Assembly: GCF_905404315.1 (NCBI RefSeq)
Contig: NC_066281.1
Span: 14,474,001 to 14,538,000 of the forward strand
Source of the DNA: Leptidea sinapis
Lineage: Eukaryota; Arthropoda; Insecta; Lepidoptera; Pieridae
Reading direction: 5' to 3'
Length of the DNA: 64,000 nucleotides
The translations under genes were made by a program, and so were the position numbers. The stretch's first letter is position 1. Each line of letters starts with the position of its first letter. This document shows, in pieces, positions 1-14,449 of this stretch. The notes under the pieces were generated by a model that was given only the letters and a program-made list of their open reading frames with translations, was not told where the DNA came from and did no database searches.

Positions 1-3000
1 TAAATCCGAGATGGCCGCCGCGCAAAATTATGATTTCAGCAATATGGATATCGAGACCGAGGTTCTTGAGGGTGCAGAGAACGATTTTGAGATCATTTTT
101 GAAATCCAAGAGGGCTGCCGCACACAATTATGTTTTCAGCAATATGGATATCGTGTCCGAGGTTCTCAAGGTTGCAGAGAACGATTTTGTGATTATATTT
201 GAAATCCAAGATAGCCGCCGCACAAAACTATGATTTCAGCAATATGGATATCGTGTCCGAGGTTCTCGAGGATGCAGAGAACAATTTCGGGATCATTTTG
301 AAATCCGAGATGGCCGCCGCGCATAATTATCATTTCAGCAATATAGATATCGTGTCCAAGGTTCTCGAGGGTGCAGAGAACAATTCTGTGATCATTTTGA
401 AATCCAAGAGGGCTGCCGCACACAATTGTGTTTTCAGCAATATGGATATCGTGTCCGAGGTTCTCGAGGGTGCAGAGAACGATTCTGATATCATTTTTGA
501 AAACGAAGATGGCCACCGCACAAAATTTTGATTACAACATTATGGGTGTCGTATCCGAGGTTTTCGAAGGTGCAGAGAATGATTTTGGGAACATTTTTGA
601 AATCCAAGATGGCAGCCGCGTAAAATTATGATTTAAGCAATATGGATATCGTGTCCTAGGTTCTCGAGGGTGCAGAGAAAAATATTGTGAATAATTTTGA
701 AATCCAAGAGGGCTGCCGCACACAATTATGTTTTCAGCAATATGGATATCGTGTCCGAGGTACTCGAAGGTGCAGAGAACGATTTTGTGATAATTTTTCA
801 AATCCAAAATGGCCGCCGCACAAAATTTTGATTTCAGCAATATGGATATCGTATACAAAATCTCGAGGGCTCAGAGATCGATTTTCGGATCATTTTTAAA
901 TCCGAAATGGCCGCCGCGCAAAATTATGATTTCAGCAATATGGATATCGAGTCCGAGGTTCTCGAGGGTGCAGAGAATGATTTTGGGATCATTTTTGAAA
1001 TCCAAGAGGGCTGCCGCACAAAACTATGATTTCAGCAATATGGATATCGTGTCCGAGGTTCTCGAGGATGCAGAGAACAATTTCGGGATCATTTTGAAAT
1101 CCGAGATGGCCGCCGCACACGATTATGTTTTCAGCAATATGGATATCGTGTCCGAGGTTCTCCAAGGTACAGAGAACGATATTGTAATCATTTTTGAAAC
1201 TCGAGATGGCCGCCGCGCAAAACTATGATAAAAACAATATGGGAATCGTATCCGAGAATCTCGTGGGTACAGAGAACGCTTTTGTAATCATTTTTGAAAA
1301 TCGAGATGGCCGCCGCGCAAAACTATGATTAAAACAATATGGGTATCGTATCCGAGGCTCTTGTGGGTACAGAGAACGATTTTGTAATCATTTTTAAAAT
1401 CCAACATGGCAGCCGCGCAAAATTTTGAATTCAGCAATATGGATATCGTGTCCGAGGTTCTCGAGGGTGCAGAGAACGATTTTGTGATCATTTTTGAAAT
1501 ACGAGAGGGCTGCCGCACACAATTATGTTTTCAGTAATATGGATATCGTGTCCGAGGTTCTCGAGGGTGCAGAGAATGATTTGGTGATAATTTTTAAAAT
1601 CCAAGATGGCCGCCGCACAAAATTATGATAAAAACAATATGGGAATCGTATCCGAGGCTCTCGTGGGTACAGAGAATGATTCTGTAATCATTTTTGAAAT
1701 CCACGATGGCTGCCACACACAATTATGTTTTCAGCAATATGGATGTCGTGTCCGAGGTTCACGAGGGTGCAGAGAACGAATTTGGGATAATTTTTGAAAA
1801 CCGAGATGGCCACCGCACAAAATTATGATTACAACATTATGGGTATCGTATACGAGGTTCTCGAAGGTGCAGAGAATGATTTTGGGATCATTTTTCAAAT
1901 CCAAGAAGGCCGCCTCACAAAATTATGATTTCAGCAATATGGATATCGTGTCCGAGATTCTCGAGGGTGCAGAGAATGATATTGGGATCATTTTTGAAAT
2001 CCAAGATGGCCGCCGCGCAAAATTATGATGACAACATTATGGGTATCGTATTCAGGTTCTCGAGGGTGCAGAGAACAATTTCGTGATCATATTTTAAAGC
2101 CAAGATGGCCGCTGCACAAAATTATGATTTCAGCAATATGGATATCGAGTCCGAGGTTCTCGAGGGTGCAGAGAATGATTTTGGGATCATTTTTGAAATC
2201 CAAGAGGGCTGCCGCACAAAACTATGATTTCAGCAATATGGATATCGTGTCCGAGGTTCTCGAGGGTGCAGAGAATGATATTGGGATCATTTTTGAAATC
2301 CAAGATGGCCGCCGTGCAAAATTATGATGGCAACATTATGGGTATCGTATTCAGGTTCTCGAGGGTGCAGAGAACAATTTTGTGATCATATTTTAAATCC
2401 AAGATGGCCGCCGCACAAAATTATGATTTCAGCAATATGGATATCGTACCCGAGGTTCTCGAGGGTGCAGAGAATGATATTGGGATCATTTTTGAAATCC
2501 AAAATGGCCGCCGCGCAAAATTATGATGACAACATTATGGGTATCGTATTCAGGTTCTCGAGGGTGCAGAGAACGATTTTGGTATCATATTTGAAAACGG
2601 AGATGGCCACCGCACAAAATTTTGATTACAACATTATGGGTATCGTATCCGAGGTTCTCGAAGGTGCAGAGAATGATTTTGGGAACATTTTTGAAATCCA
2701 AGATGGCAGCCGCGCAAAATTATGATTTAAGCAATATGGATATTTTGTCCTAGGTTCTCGAGGATGCAGAGAACAATATTGTGATTAATTTTGAAATCCA
2801 AGAGGGCTGCCGCACACAATTATGTTTTCAGCAATATGGATATCGTGTCCGAGGTTCTCGAAGGTGCAGAGAACGATTTTGTGATAATTTTTCAAATCCA
2901 AAATGGCCGCCGCACAAAATTATGATTTCAGCAATATGGATATCGTATACAAGGTTCTCGAGGGTGCAGAGATCGATATTGGGATCATTTTTAAATCCGA

Positions 3001-6000
3001 GATGGCCGCCGCGCAAAAGTATGATTTCAGCAATATGGATATCGAGACCGAGGTTCTTGAGGGTGCAGAGAACGATTTTGAGATCATTTTTGAAATCCAA
3101 GAGGGCCACCGCACAAAATTTTGATTACAACATTATGGGTATCGTATCCGAGGTTCTCGAAGGTGCAGAGAATGATTTTGGGAACATTTTTGAAATCCAA
3201 GATGGCAGCCGCGCAAAATTATGATTTAAGCAATATGGATATCGTGTCCTAGGTTCTCGAGGGTGCAGAGAACAATTCTGTGATCATTTTGAAATCCAAG
3301 AGGGCTGCCGCACACAATTGTGTTTTCAGCAGTATGGATATCGTGTCCGAGGTTCTCGAAGGTACAGAGAACGATATTGTAATCATTTTTGAAACTCGAG
3401 ATGGCCGCCGTGCAAAACTATGATAAAACAATATGGGAATCGTATCCGAGAATCTCGTGGGTACAGAGAACGATTTTGTAATAATTTTTGAAATTCGAGA
3501 TGGCCGCCGCGCAAAACTATGATAAAAACAATATGGGTATCGTATCCGAGGCTCTCGTGGGTACAGAGAACGATTCTGTAATCATTATTGAAATCCAAGA
3601 TGGCAGCCGCGCAAAATTATGATTTCAGCAATATAGATATCGTGTCCGAGGTTCTCGAGGGTGCAGAGAACGATTTTGTGATCATTTTTGAAATACGAGA
3701 GGGCTGCCGCACACAATTATGTTTTCAGTAATATGGATATCGTGTCCGAGGTTCTCAAGGGTGCAGAGAACGATTTTGCGATCATATTTGAAATCAAAGA
3801 TGGCCGCCGCACAAAATTATGATAACAACAATATGGGTATCGTATCCGAGGTTCTCGAAGGTGCAGAGTATGATTTTGGGAACATTTTTCAAATCCAAGA
3901 TGGCAGCCCCGCAAAATTATGATTTAAGCAATATGGATATCGTGTCCTAGGTTCTCGAGGGTGCAGAGAACGATTTTGAGATCATTTTTGAAATCCAAGA
4001 GGGCTGCCGCACACAATTATGTTTTCAGCAAAATGGATATCGTGTCCGAGGTTCTCAAGGGTGCAGAGAACGATTTTGTGATTATATTTGAAATCCAAGA
4101 TAGCCGCCGCACAAAACTATGATTTCAGCAATATGGATATCGTGTCCAAGGTTCTCGAGGATGCAGAGAACAATTTCGGGATCATTTTGAAATCCGAGAT
4201 GGCCGCCGCGCATAATTATGATTTCAGCAATATGGATATCGTGTCCAAGATTCTCGAGGGTGCAGAGAAGAATTCTGTGATCATTTTGAAATCCAAGAGG
4301 GCTGCCGCACACAATTGTGTTTTCAGCAATATGGATATCGTGTCCGAGGTTCTCGAAGGTACAGAGAACAATATTGTAATCATTTTTGAAACTCGAGATG
4401 GCCGCCGTGCAAAACTATGATAAAAACAATATGGGAATCGTATCCGAGAATCTCGTGGGTACAGAGAACAATTTTGTAATCATTTTTGAAAATCGAGATG
4501 GCCGCCGCGCAAAACTATGATAAAAACAATATGGGTATCGTATCCGAGGCTCTCGTGGGTACAGAGAACGATTCCGTAATCATTATTGAAATTCAAGATG
4601 GCAGCCCCGGAAAATTATGATTTCAGCAATATGGATATCGTGTCCGAGATTCTCGAGGGTGCAGAGAATGATATTGGGATCATTTTTGAAATCCAAGATG
4701 GCCGCGGCGCAAAATTATGATGACAACATTATGGGTATCGTATCCGAGGCTCTCAAGGGGGCAGAGACCGATTTTGTGATCATTTTTCAAATCCAAGATG
4801 AACGCCGCACAAAATTATGATTTCAGCAATATGTATATCGTGTCCGAGATTCTCGAGGGTGCAGAGAATGATATTGGGATCATTTTTGAAATCCAAGATG
4901 GCCGCCGCGCAAAATTATGATGACAACATTATGGGTATCGTATTCAGGTTCTCGAGGGTGCAGAGAACAATTTCGTGATCATATTTTAAATCCAAGATGG
5001 CAGCCGCACAAAATTATGATTTCAGCAATATGGATATCGTACCCGAGGTTCTCGAGGGTGCAGAGAACGATTTGGTGATTATTTTTCAAATCCAAGATGA
5101 ACGCCGCACAAAATTATCATTTAAGCAATATGGATATCGCGTCCGAGATTCTCGAGGCTGTAGCGGACGATTTTGTGATCATTTTTGAAAACCAAGATGG
5201 CCGCCACTCAAAATTATGATTACTACATTATGAACATCGTATCCGAGGTTCTCGAGGGTGCAGAGAATGATTTTGTGATAATTTTTCAAATCCAAAATGG
5301 CCGCCGCACAAAATTATGATTTCAGCAATATGGATATCGTATACAAGGTTCTCGAGGGTGCAGAGATCGATTTTGGGATCATTTTTAAATCCGAGATGGC
5401 CGCCGCGGAAAATTATGATTTCAGCAATATGGATATCGAGTCCGAGGTTCTCGAGGGTGCAGAGAACGATTTTGGGATCATTTTTGAAATCCAAGAGGGC
5501 TGCCGCACAAAACTATGATTTCAGTAATATGGATATCGTGTCCGAGGTTCTCGAGGATGCAGAGAACAATTTCGGGATCATTTTGAAATCCGAGATGGCC
5601 GCCGCGCAAAATTATGATTTCAGCAATATGGATATCGTGTCCAAGGTTCTCGAGGGTGCAGAGAACAATTCTGTGATCATTTTTGACATCCAAGAGGGCT
5701 GCCACACACAATTGTGTTTTCAGCAATATGGATATCGTGTCCGAGGTTCTCAAGGGTGCAGAGAACGATTTTGGTATCATTTTTGAAAACGGAGATGGCC
5801 ACCGCACAAAATTTTGATTACAATATTATGGGTATCGTATCCGAGGTTCTCGAAGGTGCAGAGAATGATTTTGGGAACATTTTTGAAATCCAAGATGGCA
5901 GCCGCGCAAAATTATGATGACAACATTATGGGTATCGTATTCAGGTTCTCGAGGGTGCAGAGAACAATTTCGTGATCATATTTTAAATCCAAGATGGCCG

Positions 6001-9000
6001 CCGCACAAAATGATGATTTCAGCAATATGGATATCGTACCCGAGATTCTCGAGGGTGCAGAGAACGATTTGGTGATTATTTTTCAAATCCAAGATGAACG
6101 CCGCGCAAAATTATTATTTAAGCAATATGGATATCGTGTCCGAGATTCTCGAGGCTGTAGAGAATGATTTTGTGATAATTTTTCAAATCCAAAATGGCCG
6201 CCGCACAAAATTATGATTTCAGCAATATGGATATCGTATACAAGGTTCTCGAGGGTGCAGAGATCGATTTTGGGATCATTTTTAAATCCGAGATGGCAGC
6301 CGCGCAAAATTATGATTTCAGCAATATGGATATCGAGTCCGAGGTTCTCGAGGGTGCAGAGAACGATTTTGGGATCATTTTTGAAATCCAAGATGGCAGC
6401 CGCGCAAAATAATGATGACAACATTATGGGTATCGTATTCAGGTTCTCGAGGGTGCAGAGAACAATTTCGTGATCATATTTTAAATCCAAGATGGCCGCC
6501 GCACAAAATTATGATTTCAGCAATATGGATATCGTGTCCGAGGTTCCCGAAGGTGCAGAGAACGATTTTGTGATAATTCTTCAAATCCAAAATGGCCGCC
6601 GCACAAAATTATGATTTCAGCAATATGGATATCCTATACAAGGTTCTCGAGGGTGCAGAGATCGATTTTGGGATCATTTTTAAATCCGAGATGGCCGCCG
6701 CGCAAAATTATGATTTCAGCAATATGGATATCGAGACCGAGGTTCTTGAGGGTGCAGAGAACGATTTTGAGATCATTTTTGAAATCCAAGAGGGCTGCCG
6801 CACACAATTATGTTTTCAGCAATATGGATATCGTGTCCGAGGTTCTCAAGGGTGCAGAGAACGATTTTGTGATTATATTTGAAATCCAAGATAGCCGCCG
6901 CACAAAACTATGATTTCAGCAATATGGATATCGTGTCCGAGGTTCTCGAGGATGCAGAGAACAATTTCGGGATCATTTTGAAATCCGAGATGGCCGCCGC
7001 GCATAATTATGATTTCAGCAATATGGATATCGTGTCCAAGATTCTCGAGGGTGCAGAGAAGAATTCTGTGATCAGTTTGAAATCCAAGAGGGCTGCCGCA
7101 CACAATTGTGTTTTCAGCAATATGGATATCGTGTCCGAGGTTCTCGAAGGTACAGAGAACGATATTGTAATCATTTTTGAAACTCGAGATGGCCGCCGTG
7201 CAAAACTATGATAAAAACAATATGAGAATCGTATCCGAGAATCTCGTGGGTACAGAGAACAATTTTGTAATCATTTTTGAAAATCGAGATGGCCGCCGCG
7301 CAAAACTATGATTAAAACAATATGGGTATCGTATCCGAGGCTCTCGTGGGTACAGAGAACGATTCTGTAATCATTATTGAAATCCAAGATGGCAGCCCCG
7401 GAAAATTATGATTTAAGTAATATGGATATTGTGTCCTAGGTTCTCGAGGGTGCAGAGAACAATATTGTGATTAATTTTGAAATCCAAGAGGGCTGCCGCA
7501 CACAATTTTGTTTTCAGCAATATGGATATCGTGTCCGAGGTTCTCGAACGTACAGAGAACGATTTTGCAATCATTTTTGATACTCGAGATTGCCGCCGCG
7601 CAAAACTATGATGAAAAAAAATATGGGTATCGAATCTGAGGCTCTCGTGGGTACAGAGAACGATTTTGTGAGCATATTTAAAATTCAAGATAGCCGCCGC
7701 CAAAAATTATGATTACAACATTATGGGTATCGTTTCCGAGGTTCTCGAAGGTGCAGAGAATGATTTTGGGATCATTTTTCAAATCCAAGATGGCCGCCTC
7801 ACAAAATTATGATTTCAGCAATATGGATATCGTGTCCGAGATTCTCGAGGGTGCAGAGAATGATATTGGGATCATTTTTGAAATCCAAGATGGCCGCCGC
7901 GCAAAATTATGACGACAACATTATGGGTATCGTATCCGAGGCTCTCAAGGGGGCAGAGAACGATTTTGTGATCATTTTTCAAATCCAAGATGAACGCCGC
8001 ACAAAATTATGATTTCAGCAATATGTATATCGTGTCCGAGATTCTCGAGGGTGCAGATAATGATATTGGGATCATTTTTGAAATCCAAGATGGCCGCCGC
8101 GCAAAATTATGATGACAACATTATGGGTATCGTATTCAGGTTCTCGAGGATGCAGAGAAAAATTTCGGGATCATTTTGAAATCCGAGATGGCCGCCGCGC
8201 AAAATTATGATTTCAGCAATATGGATATCGTGTCCAAGGTTCTCGAGGATGCAGAGAACAATTCTGTGATCATTTTTGACATCCAAGAGGGCTGCCACAC
8301 ACAATTGTGTTTTCAGCAATACGGATATCGTTTCCGAGGTTCTCGAGGGTGCAGAGAACGATTTTGGTATCATTTTTGAAAACGGAGATGGCCACCGTAC
8401 AAAATTTTGATTACAACATTATGGGTATCGTATCCGAGGTTCTCGAAGGCGCAGAGAATGATTTTGGGAACATTTTTGAAATCCAAGATGGCAGCCGCGC
8501 AAAATTATGATGACAACATTATGGGTATCGTATTCAGGTTCTCGAGGGTGCAGAGAACAATTTCGTGATCATATTTTAAATCCAAGATGGCCGCCGCACA
8601 AAATTATGATTTCAGCAATATGGATATCGTACCCGAGATTCTCGAGGGTGCAGAGAACGATTTGGTGATTATTTTTCAAATCCAAGATGAACGCCGCGCA
8701 AAATTATTATTTAAGCAATATGGATATCGTGTCCGAGATTCTCGAGGCTGTAGAGGACGATTTTGTGATCATTTTTGAAAACCAAGAATGCCGCCACTCA
8801 AAATTATGATTACTACATTATGAATATCGTATCCGAGGTTCTCGAGGGTGCAGAGAATGATTTTGTGATAATTTTTCAAATCCAAAATGGCCGCCGCACA
8901 AAATTATGATTTCAGCAATATGGATATCGTATACAAGGTTCTCGAGGGTGCAGAGATCGATTTTGGGATCATTTTTAAATCCGAGATGGCCGCCGCGCAA

Positions 9001-10440
9001 AATTATGATTTCAGCAATATGGATATCGAGTCCGAGGTTCTCGAGGGTGCAGAGAACGATTTTGGGATCATTTTTGAAATCCAAGAGGGCTGCCGCACAA
9101 AACTATGTTTTCAGCAATATGGATATCGTGTCCGAGGTTCCCGAAGGTGCAGAGAACGATTTTGTGATAATTTTTCAAATCCAAAATGGCCGCCGCACAA
9201 AATCATGATTTCAGCAATATGGATATCGTATACAAGGTTCTCGAGGGTGCAGAGATCGATTTTGGGATCATTTTTAAATCCGAGATGGCCGCCGCGCAAA
9301 ATTATGATTTCAGCAATATGGATATCGAGACCGAGGTTCTTGAGGGTGCAGAGAACGATTTTGAGATCATTTTTGAAATCCAAGAGGGCTGCCGCACACA
9401 ATTATGTTTTCAGCAATATGGATATCGTGTCCGAGGTTCTCAAGGGTGCAGAGAAGTATTTTGTGATTATATTTGAAATCCAAGATAGCCGCCGCACAAA
9501 ACTATGATTTCAGCAATATGGATATCCTGTCCGAGCTTCTCGAAGGTACAGAGAACGATATTGTAATCATTTTTGAAACTAGAGATGACCGCCGTGCAAA
9601 ACTATGATAAAAACAATATGGGAATCGTATCCGAGAATCTCGTGGGTACAGAGAACGATTTTGTAATCATTTTTGAAAATTGAGATGGCCGCCGCGCAAA
9701 ACTATGATAGAAACAATATGGGTATCGTATCCGAGGCTCTCGTGGGTACAGAGAACGATTCTGAAATCATTATTGAAATCCAAGATGGCAGCCGCGCAAA
9801 ATTATGATTTCAGCAATATAGATATCGTGTCCGAGATTCTCGAGGGTGCAGAGAACGATTTTGTGATCAATTTTGAAATACGAGAGGGCTGCCGCACACA
9901 ATTATGTTTTCAGTAATATGGATATCGTGTCCGAGGTTCTCAAGGGTGCAGAGAACGATTTTGCGATCATATTTGAAATCAAAGATGGCCGCCGCACAAA
10001 ACTATGATTTCAGCAATATAGATATCGTGTCCGAGGTTCTCGAGGATGCAGAGAACAATTTCGGGATCATTTTGAAATCCGAGATGGCCGCCGCGCATAA
10101 TTATGATTTCAGCAATATGGATATCGTGTCCAAGATTCTCGAGGGTGCAGAGAACAATTCTCTGATCATTTTGAAATCCAAGAGGGCTGCCGCACACAAT
10201 TGTGTTTTTAGCAATATGGATATCGTGTCCGAGGTTCTCGAAGGTACAGAGAACGATATTGTAATCATTTTTGAAACTCGAGATTGCCGCCGCGCAAAAC
10301 AATGATGAAAAAAAACATGGGTATCGAATCCGAGGCTCTCGTGGGTACAGAGAACGATTTTGTGATCATATTTAAAATTCAAGATGGCCGCCGCCCAAAA
10401 TTATGATTACAACATTATGGGTATCGTATCCGAGGCTCTC

Positions 10441-11238
10441 AAGGGGGCAGAGAACGATTTTGTGATCATTTTTCAAATCCAAGATGAACGCCGCACAAAA
10501 TTATGATTTCAGCAATATGTATATCGTGTCCGAGATTCTCGAGGGTGCAGAGAATGATATTGGGATCATTTTTGAAATCCAAGATGGCCGCCGCGCAAAA
10601 TTATGATGACAACATTATGGGTATCGTAGTCAGGTTCTCGAGGGTGCAGAGAACAATTTCGTGATCATATTTTAAATCCAAGATGGCCGCCGCACAAAAT
10701 TATGATTTCAGCAATATGGATATCGTGTCCGAGATTCTCGAGGGTGCAGAGAATGATATTGGGATCATTTTTGAAATCCAAGATGGCCGCCGCGCAAAAT
10801 TATGATGACAACATTATGGGTATCGTATCCGAGGCTCTCAAGGGGGCAGAGAACGATTTTGTGATCATTTTTCAAATCCAAGATGAACGCCGCACAAAAT
10901 TATGATTTCAGCAATATGTATATCGTGTCCGAGATTCTCGAGGGTGCAGAGAATGATATTGGGATCATTTTTGAAATCCAAGATGGCCGCCGCGCAAAAT
11001 TATGATGACAACATTATGGGTATCGTAGTCAGGTTCTCGAGGGTGCAGAGAACAATTTCGTGATCATATTTTAAATCCAAGATGGCCGCCGCACAAAATT
11101 ATGATTTCAGCAATATGGATATCGTACCCGAGGTTCTCGAGGGTGCAGAGAACGATTTGGTGATCATTTTTCAAATCCAAGATTAACGCCGCACAAAATT
11201 ATTATTTAAGCAATATGGATATCGCGTCCGAGATTCTC
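10441..11238. repeat. 399 bp (4-monomer) tandem duplication
   Basis: The variant succession beginning AAGGGGGCAGAGAACG at 10441 repeats from 10840, a 399 bp offset. Monomer variants follow in the same order, including the GATGAACGCC unit and the GTAGTCAGG unit. The same four-monomer period as at 17403 suggests a favoured local duplication length. Confidence 0.7.
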
Positions 11239-14057
11239 GAGGCTGTAGAGGACGATTTTGTGATCATTTTTGAAAACCAAGATGGCCGCCACTCAAAATT
11301 ATGATTACTACATTATGAATATCGTATCCGAGGTTCTCGAGGGTGCAGAGAATGATTTTGTGATAATTTTTCAAATCCAAAATGGCCGCCGCACAAAATT
11401 ATGATTTCAGCAATATGGATATCGTATACAAGGTTCTCGAGGGTGCAGAGATCGATTTTGGGATCATTTTTAAATCCGAGATGGCCGCCGCGCAAAATTA
11501 TGATTTCAGCAATATGGATATCGAGTCCGAGGTTCTCGAGGGTGCAGAGAACGATTTGGTGATCATTTTTCAAATCCAAGATTAACGCCGCACAAAATTA
11601 TTATTTAAGCAATATGGATATCGAGTCCGAGGTTCTCGAGGGTGCAGAGAACGATTTTGGGATCATTTTTGAAATCCAAGAGGGCTGCCGCACAAAACTA
11701 TGATTTCAGCAATATGGATATCGTGTCCGAGGTTCTCGAGGATGCAGAGAACAATTTCGGGATCATTTTGAAATCCGAGATGGCCGCCGCGCAAAATTAT
11801 GATTTGAGCAATATGGATATCGTGTCCAAGGTTCTCGAGGGTGCAGAGAACAATTCTGTGATCATTTTTGACATCCAAGAGGGCTGCCGCACACAATTGT
11901 GTTTTCAGCAATATGGATATCGTGTCCGAGGTTCTCGAGGGTGCAGAGAACGATTTTGGTATCATTTTTGAAAACGGAGATGGCCACCGCACAAAATTTT
12001 GATTACAACATTTTGGGTATCGTATCCGAGGTTCTCGAAGGTGCAAAGAATGATTTTGGGAACGTTTTTGAAATCCAAGATGGCAGCCGCGCAAAATTAT
12101 GATTTAAGCAATATGGATATCGTGTCCTAGGTTCTCGAGGATGCAGAGAACAATATTGTGATTAATTTTGAAATCCAAGAGGGCTGCCGCACACAATTAT
12201 GTTTTCAGCAATATGGATATCGTGTCCGAGGTTCTCAAGGGTGCAGAGAACGATTTTGTGATTATATTCGAAATCCAAGATAGCCGCAGCACAAAACTAT
12301 GATTTCAGCAATATGGATATCGTGTCCGAGGTTCTCGAGGATGCAGAGAACAATTTCGGGATCATTTTGAAATCCGAGATGGCCGCCGCGCATAATTATG
12401 ATTTCAGCAATATGGATATCGCGTCCAAGGTTCTCGAGGGTGCAGAGAACAATTCTGTGATCATTTTGAAATCCAAGAGGGCTGCCGCACACAATTGTGT
12501 TTTCAGCAATATGGATATCGTGTCCGAGGTTCTCGAAGGTACAGAGAACGATATTGTAATCATTTTTGAAACTCGACATGGCCGCCGTGCAAAACTATGA
12601 TAAAAACAATATGGGAATCGTATCCGAGAATCTCGTGGGTACAGAGAACGATTTTGTAATCATTTTTGAAAATCGGGATGGCCGCCGCGCAAACCTACGA
12701 TAAAAACAATATGGGTATCGTATCCGAGGCTCTCGCGGGTACAGAGAACGATTCTGTAATCATTATTGAAATCCAAGATGGCAGCCGCGCAAAATTATGA
12801 TTTCAGCAATATAGATATCGTGTCCGAGGTTCTCGAGGGTCCAGAGAACGATTTTGTGATCATTTTTGAAATACGAGAGGGCTGCCGCACACAATTATGT
12901 TTTCAGTAATATGGATATCGTGTCCGAGGTTCTCAAGGGTGCAGAGAACGATTTTTCGATCATATTTGAAATCAAAGATGGCCGCCGCACAAAACTATGA
13001 TTTCAGCAATATGGATATCGTGTCCGAGGTTTTCGAAGGTGCAGAGTATGATTTTGGGAACATTTTTCAAATCCAAGATGGCAGCCCCGCAAAATTATAA
13101 TTTAAGCAATATGAATATCGTGTCCTAGGTTTCGAGGGTGCAGAGAACGATTTTGTGATTATATTTGAAATCCAAGATAGCCGCCGCACAAAACTATGAT
13201 TTCAGCAATATGGATATCGTGTCCGAGGTTCTCGAGGATGCAGAGAACAATTTCGGGATCATTTTGAAATCCGAGATGGCCGCCGCGCATAATTATGATT
13301 TCAGAAATATGGATATCGTGTCCAAGATTCTCGAGGGTGCAGAGAACAATTCTGTGATCATTTTGAAATCCAAGAGGGCTGCCGCACACAATTGTGTTTT
13401 CAGCAATATTGATATCGTGTCCGAGGTTCTCGAAGGTACAGAGAACGATATTGTAATCATTTTTGAAACTCAAGATGGCCGCCGTGCAAAACTATGATAA
13501 AAACAATATGGGAATCGTATCCGAGAATCTCGTGGGTACAGAGAACAATTTTGTAATCATTTTTGAAAATCGAGATGGCCGCCGCGCAAAACTATGATGA
13601 AAAAAAATATGGGTATCGAATCCGAGGCTCTCGTGGGTACAGAGAACGATTTTGTGATCATATTTAAAATTCAAGATGGCCGCCGCCCAAAATTATGATT
13701 TTAGCAATATGGATGTCGTACCCGAGGTTCTCGAGGGTGCAGAGAATGATTTGGTGATAATTTTTCAAATCCAAGATGGCCGTCGCACAAAATTATGATA
13801 AAAACTATATGGGAATCGTATCCGAGGCTCTCGTGGGTACAAAGAACGATTCTGTAATCATTTTTGAAATCCAAGATGGCTGCCACACACAATTATGTTT
13901 TCAGCAATATGGATGTCGTGTCCGAGGTTCACGATGGTGCAGAGAACGATTTTGGGATCATTTTTGAAAACCGAGATGGCCACCGCACAAAATTATGATA
14001 ACAACATTATGGGTAGCGTATCCGAGGTACTCGAAGGTGCAGAGAATGATTTTGGGA

Positions 14058-14100
14058 TCATTTTTCAAATCCAAGATGGCCGCCTCACAAAATTATGATT
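14058..14100. repeat. Truncated 43 bp satellite monomer
   Basis: TCATTTTTCAAATCCAAGATG occurs at 14058 and again at 14101, only 43 bp apart instead of about 100. The unit runs from GATTTCA straight into TTTTTCAAATCC. The two broken ends share TCA, fitting an internal deletion of about 57 bp at a short microhomology. Confidence 0.75.
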
Positions 14101-14449
14101 TCATTTTTCAAATCCAAGATGAACGCCGCACACAATTATGATTTTAGCAATATGGATATCGTGTCCGAGATTCTCGAGGGTGCAGAGAATGATATTGGGA
14201 TCATTTTTGAAATCCAAGATGGCCGCCGTGCAAAATTATGATGACAACATTATGGGTATCGTATTCAGGTTCTCGAGGGTGCAGAGAACAATTTTGTGAT
14301 CATATTTTAAATCCAAGATGGCCGCCGCACAAAATTATAATTTCAGCAATATGGATATCGTACCCGAGGTTCTCGAGGGTGCAGAGAACGATTTGGTGAT
14401 CATTTTTCAAATCCAAGATGAACGCCGCACAGAATTATTATTTCAGCAA

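Noticed and set aside
8887..9507. A 206-codon open frame in the satellite, with many 60-170 codon frames on both strands
   Set aside because: The frames follow the monomer borders, shift by one base per 100 bp unit, exist on both strands, and have no protein family features. They are by-products of a satellite with few stops.
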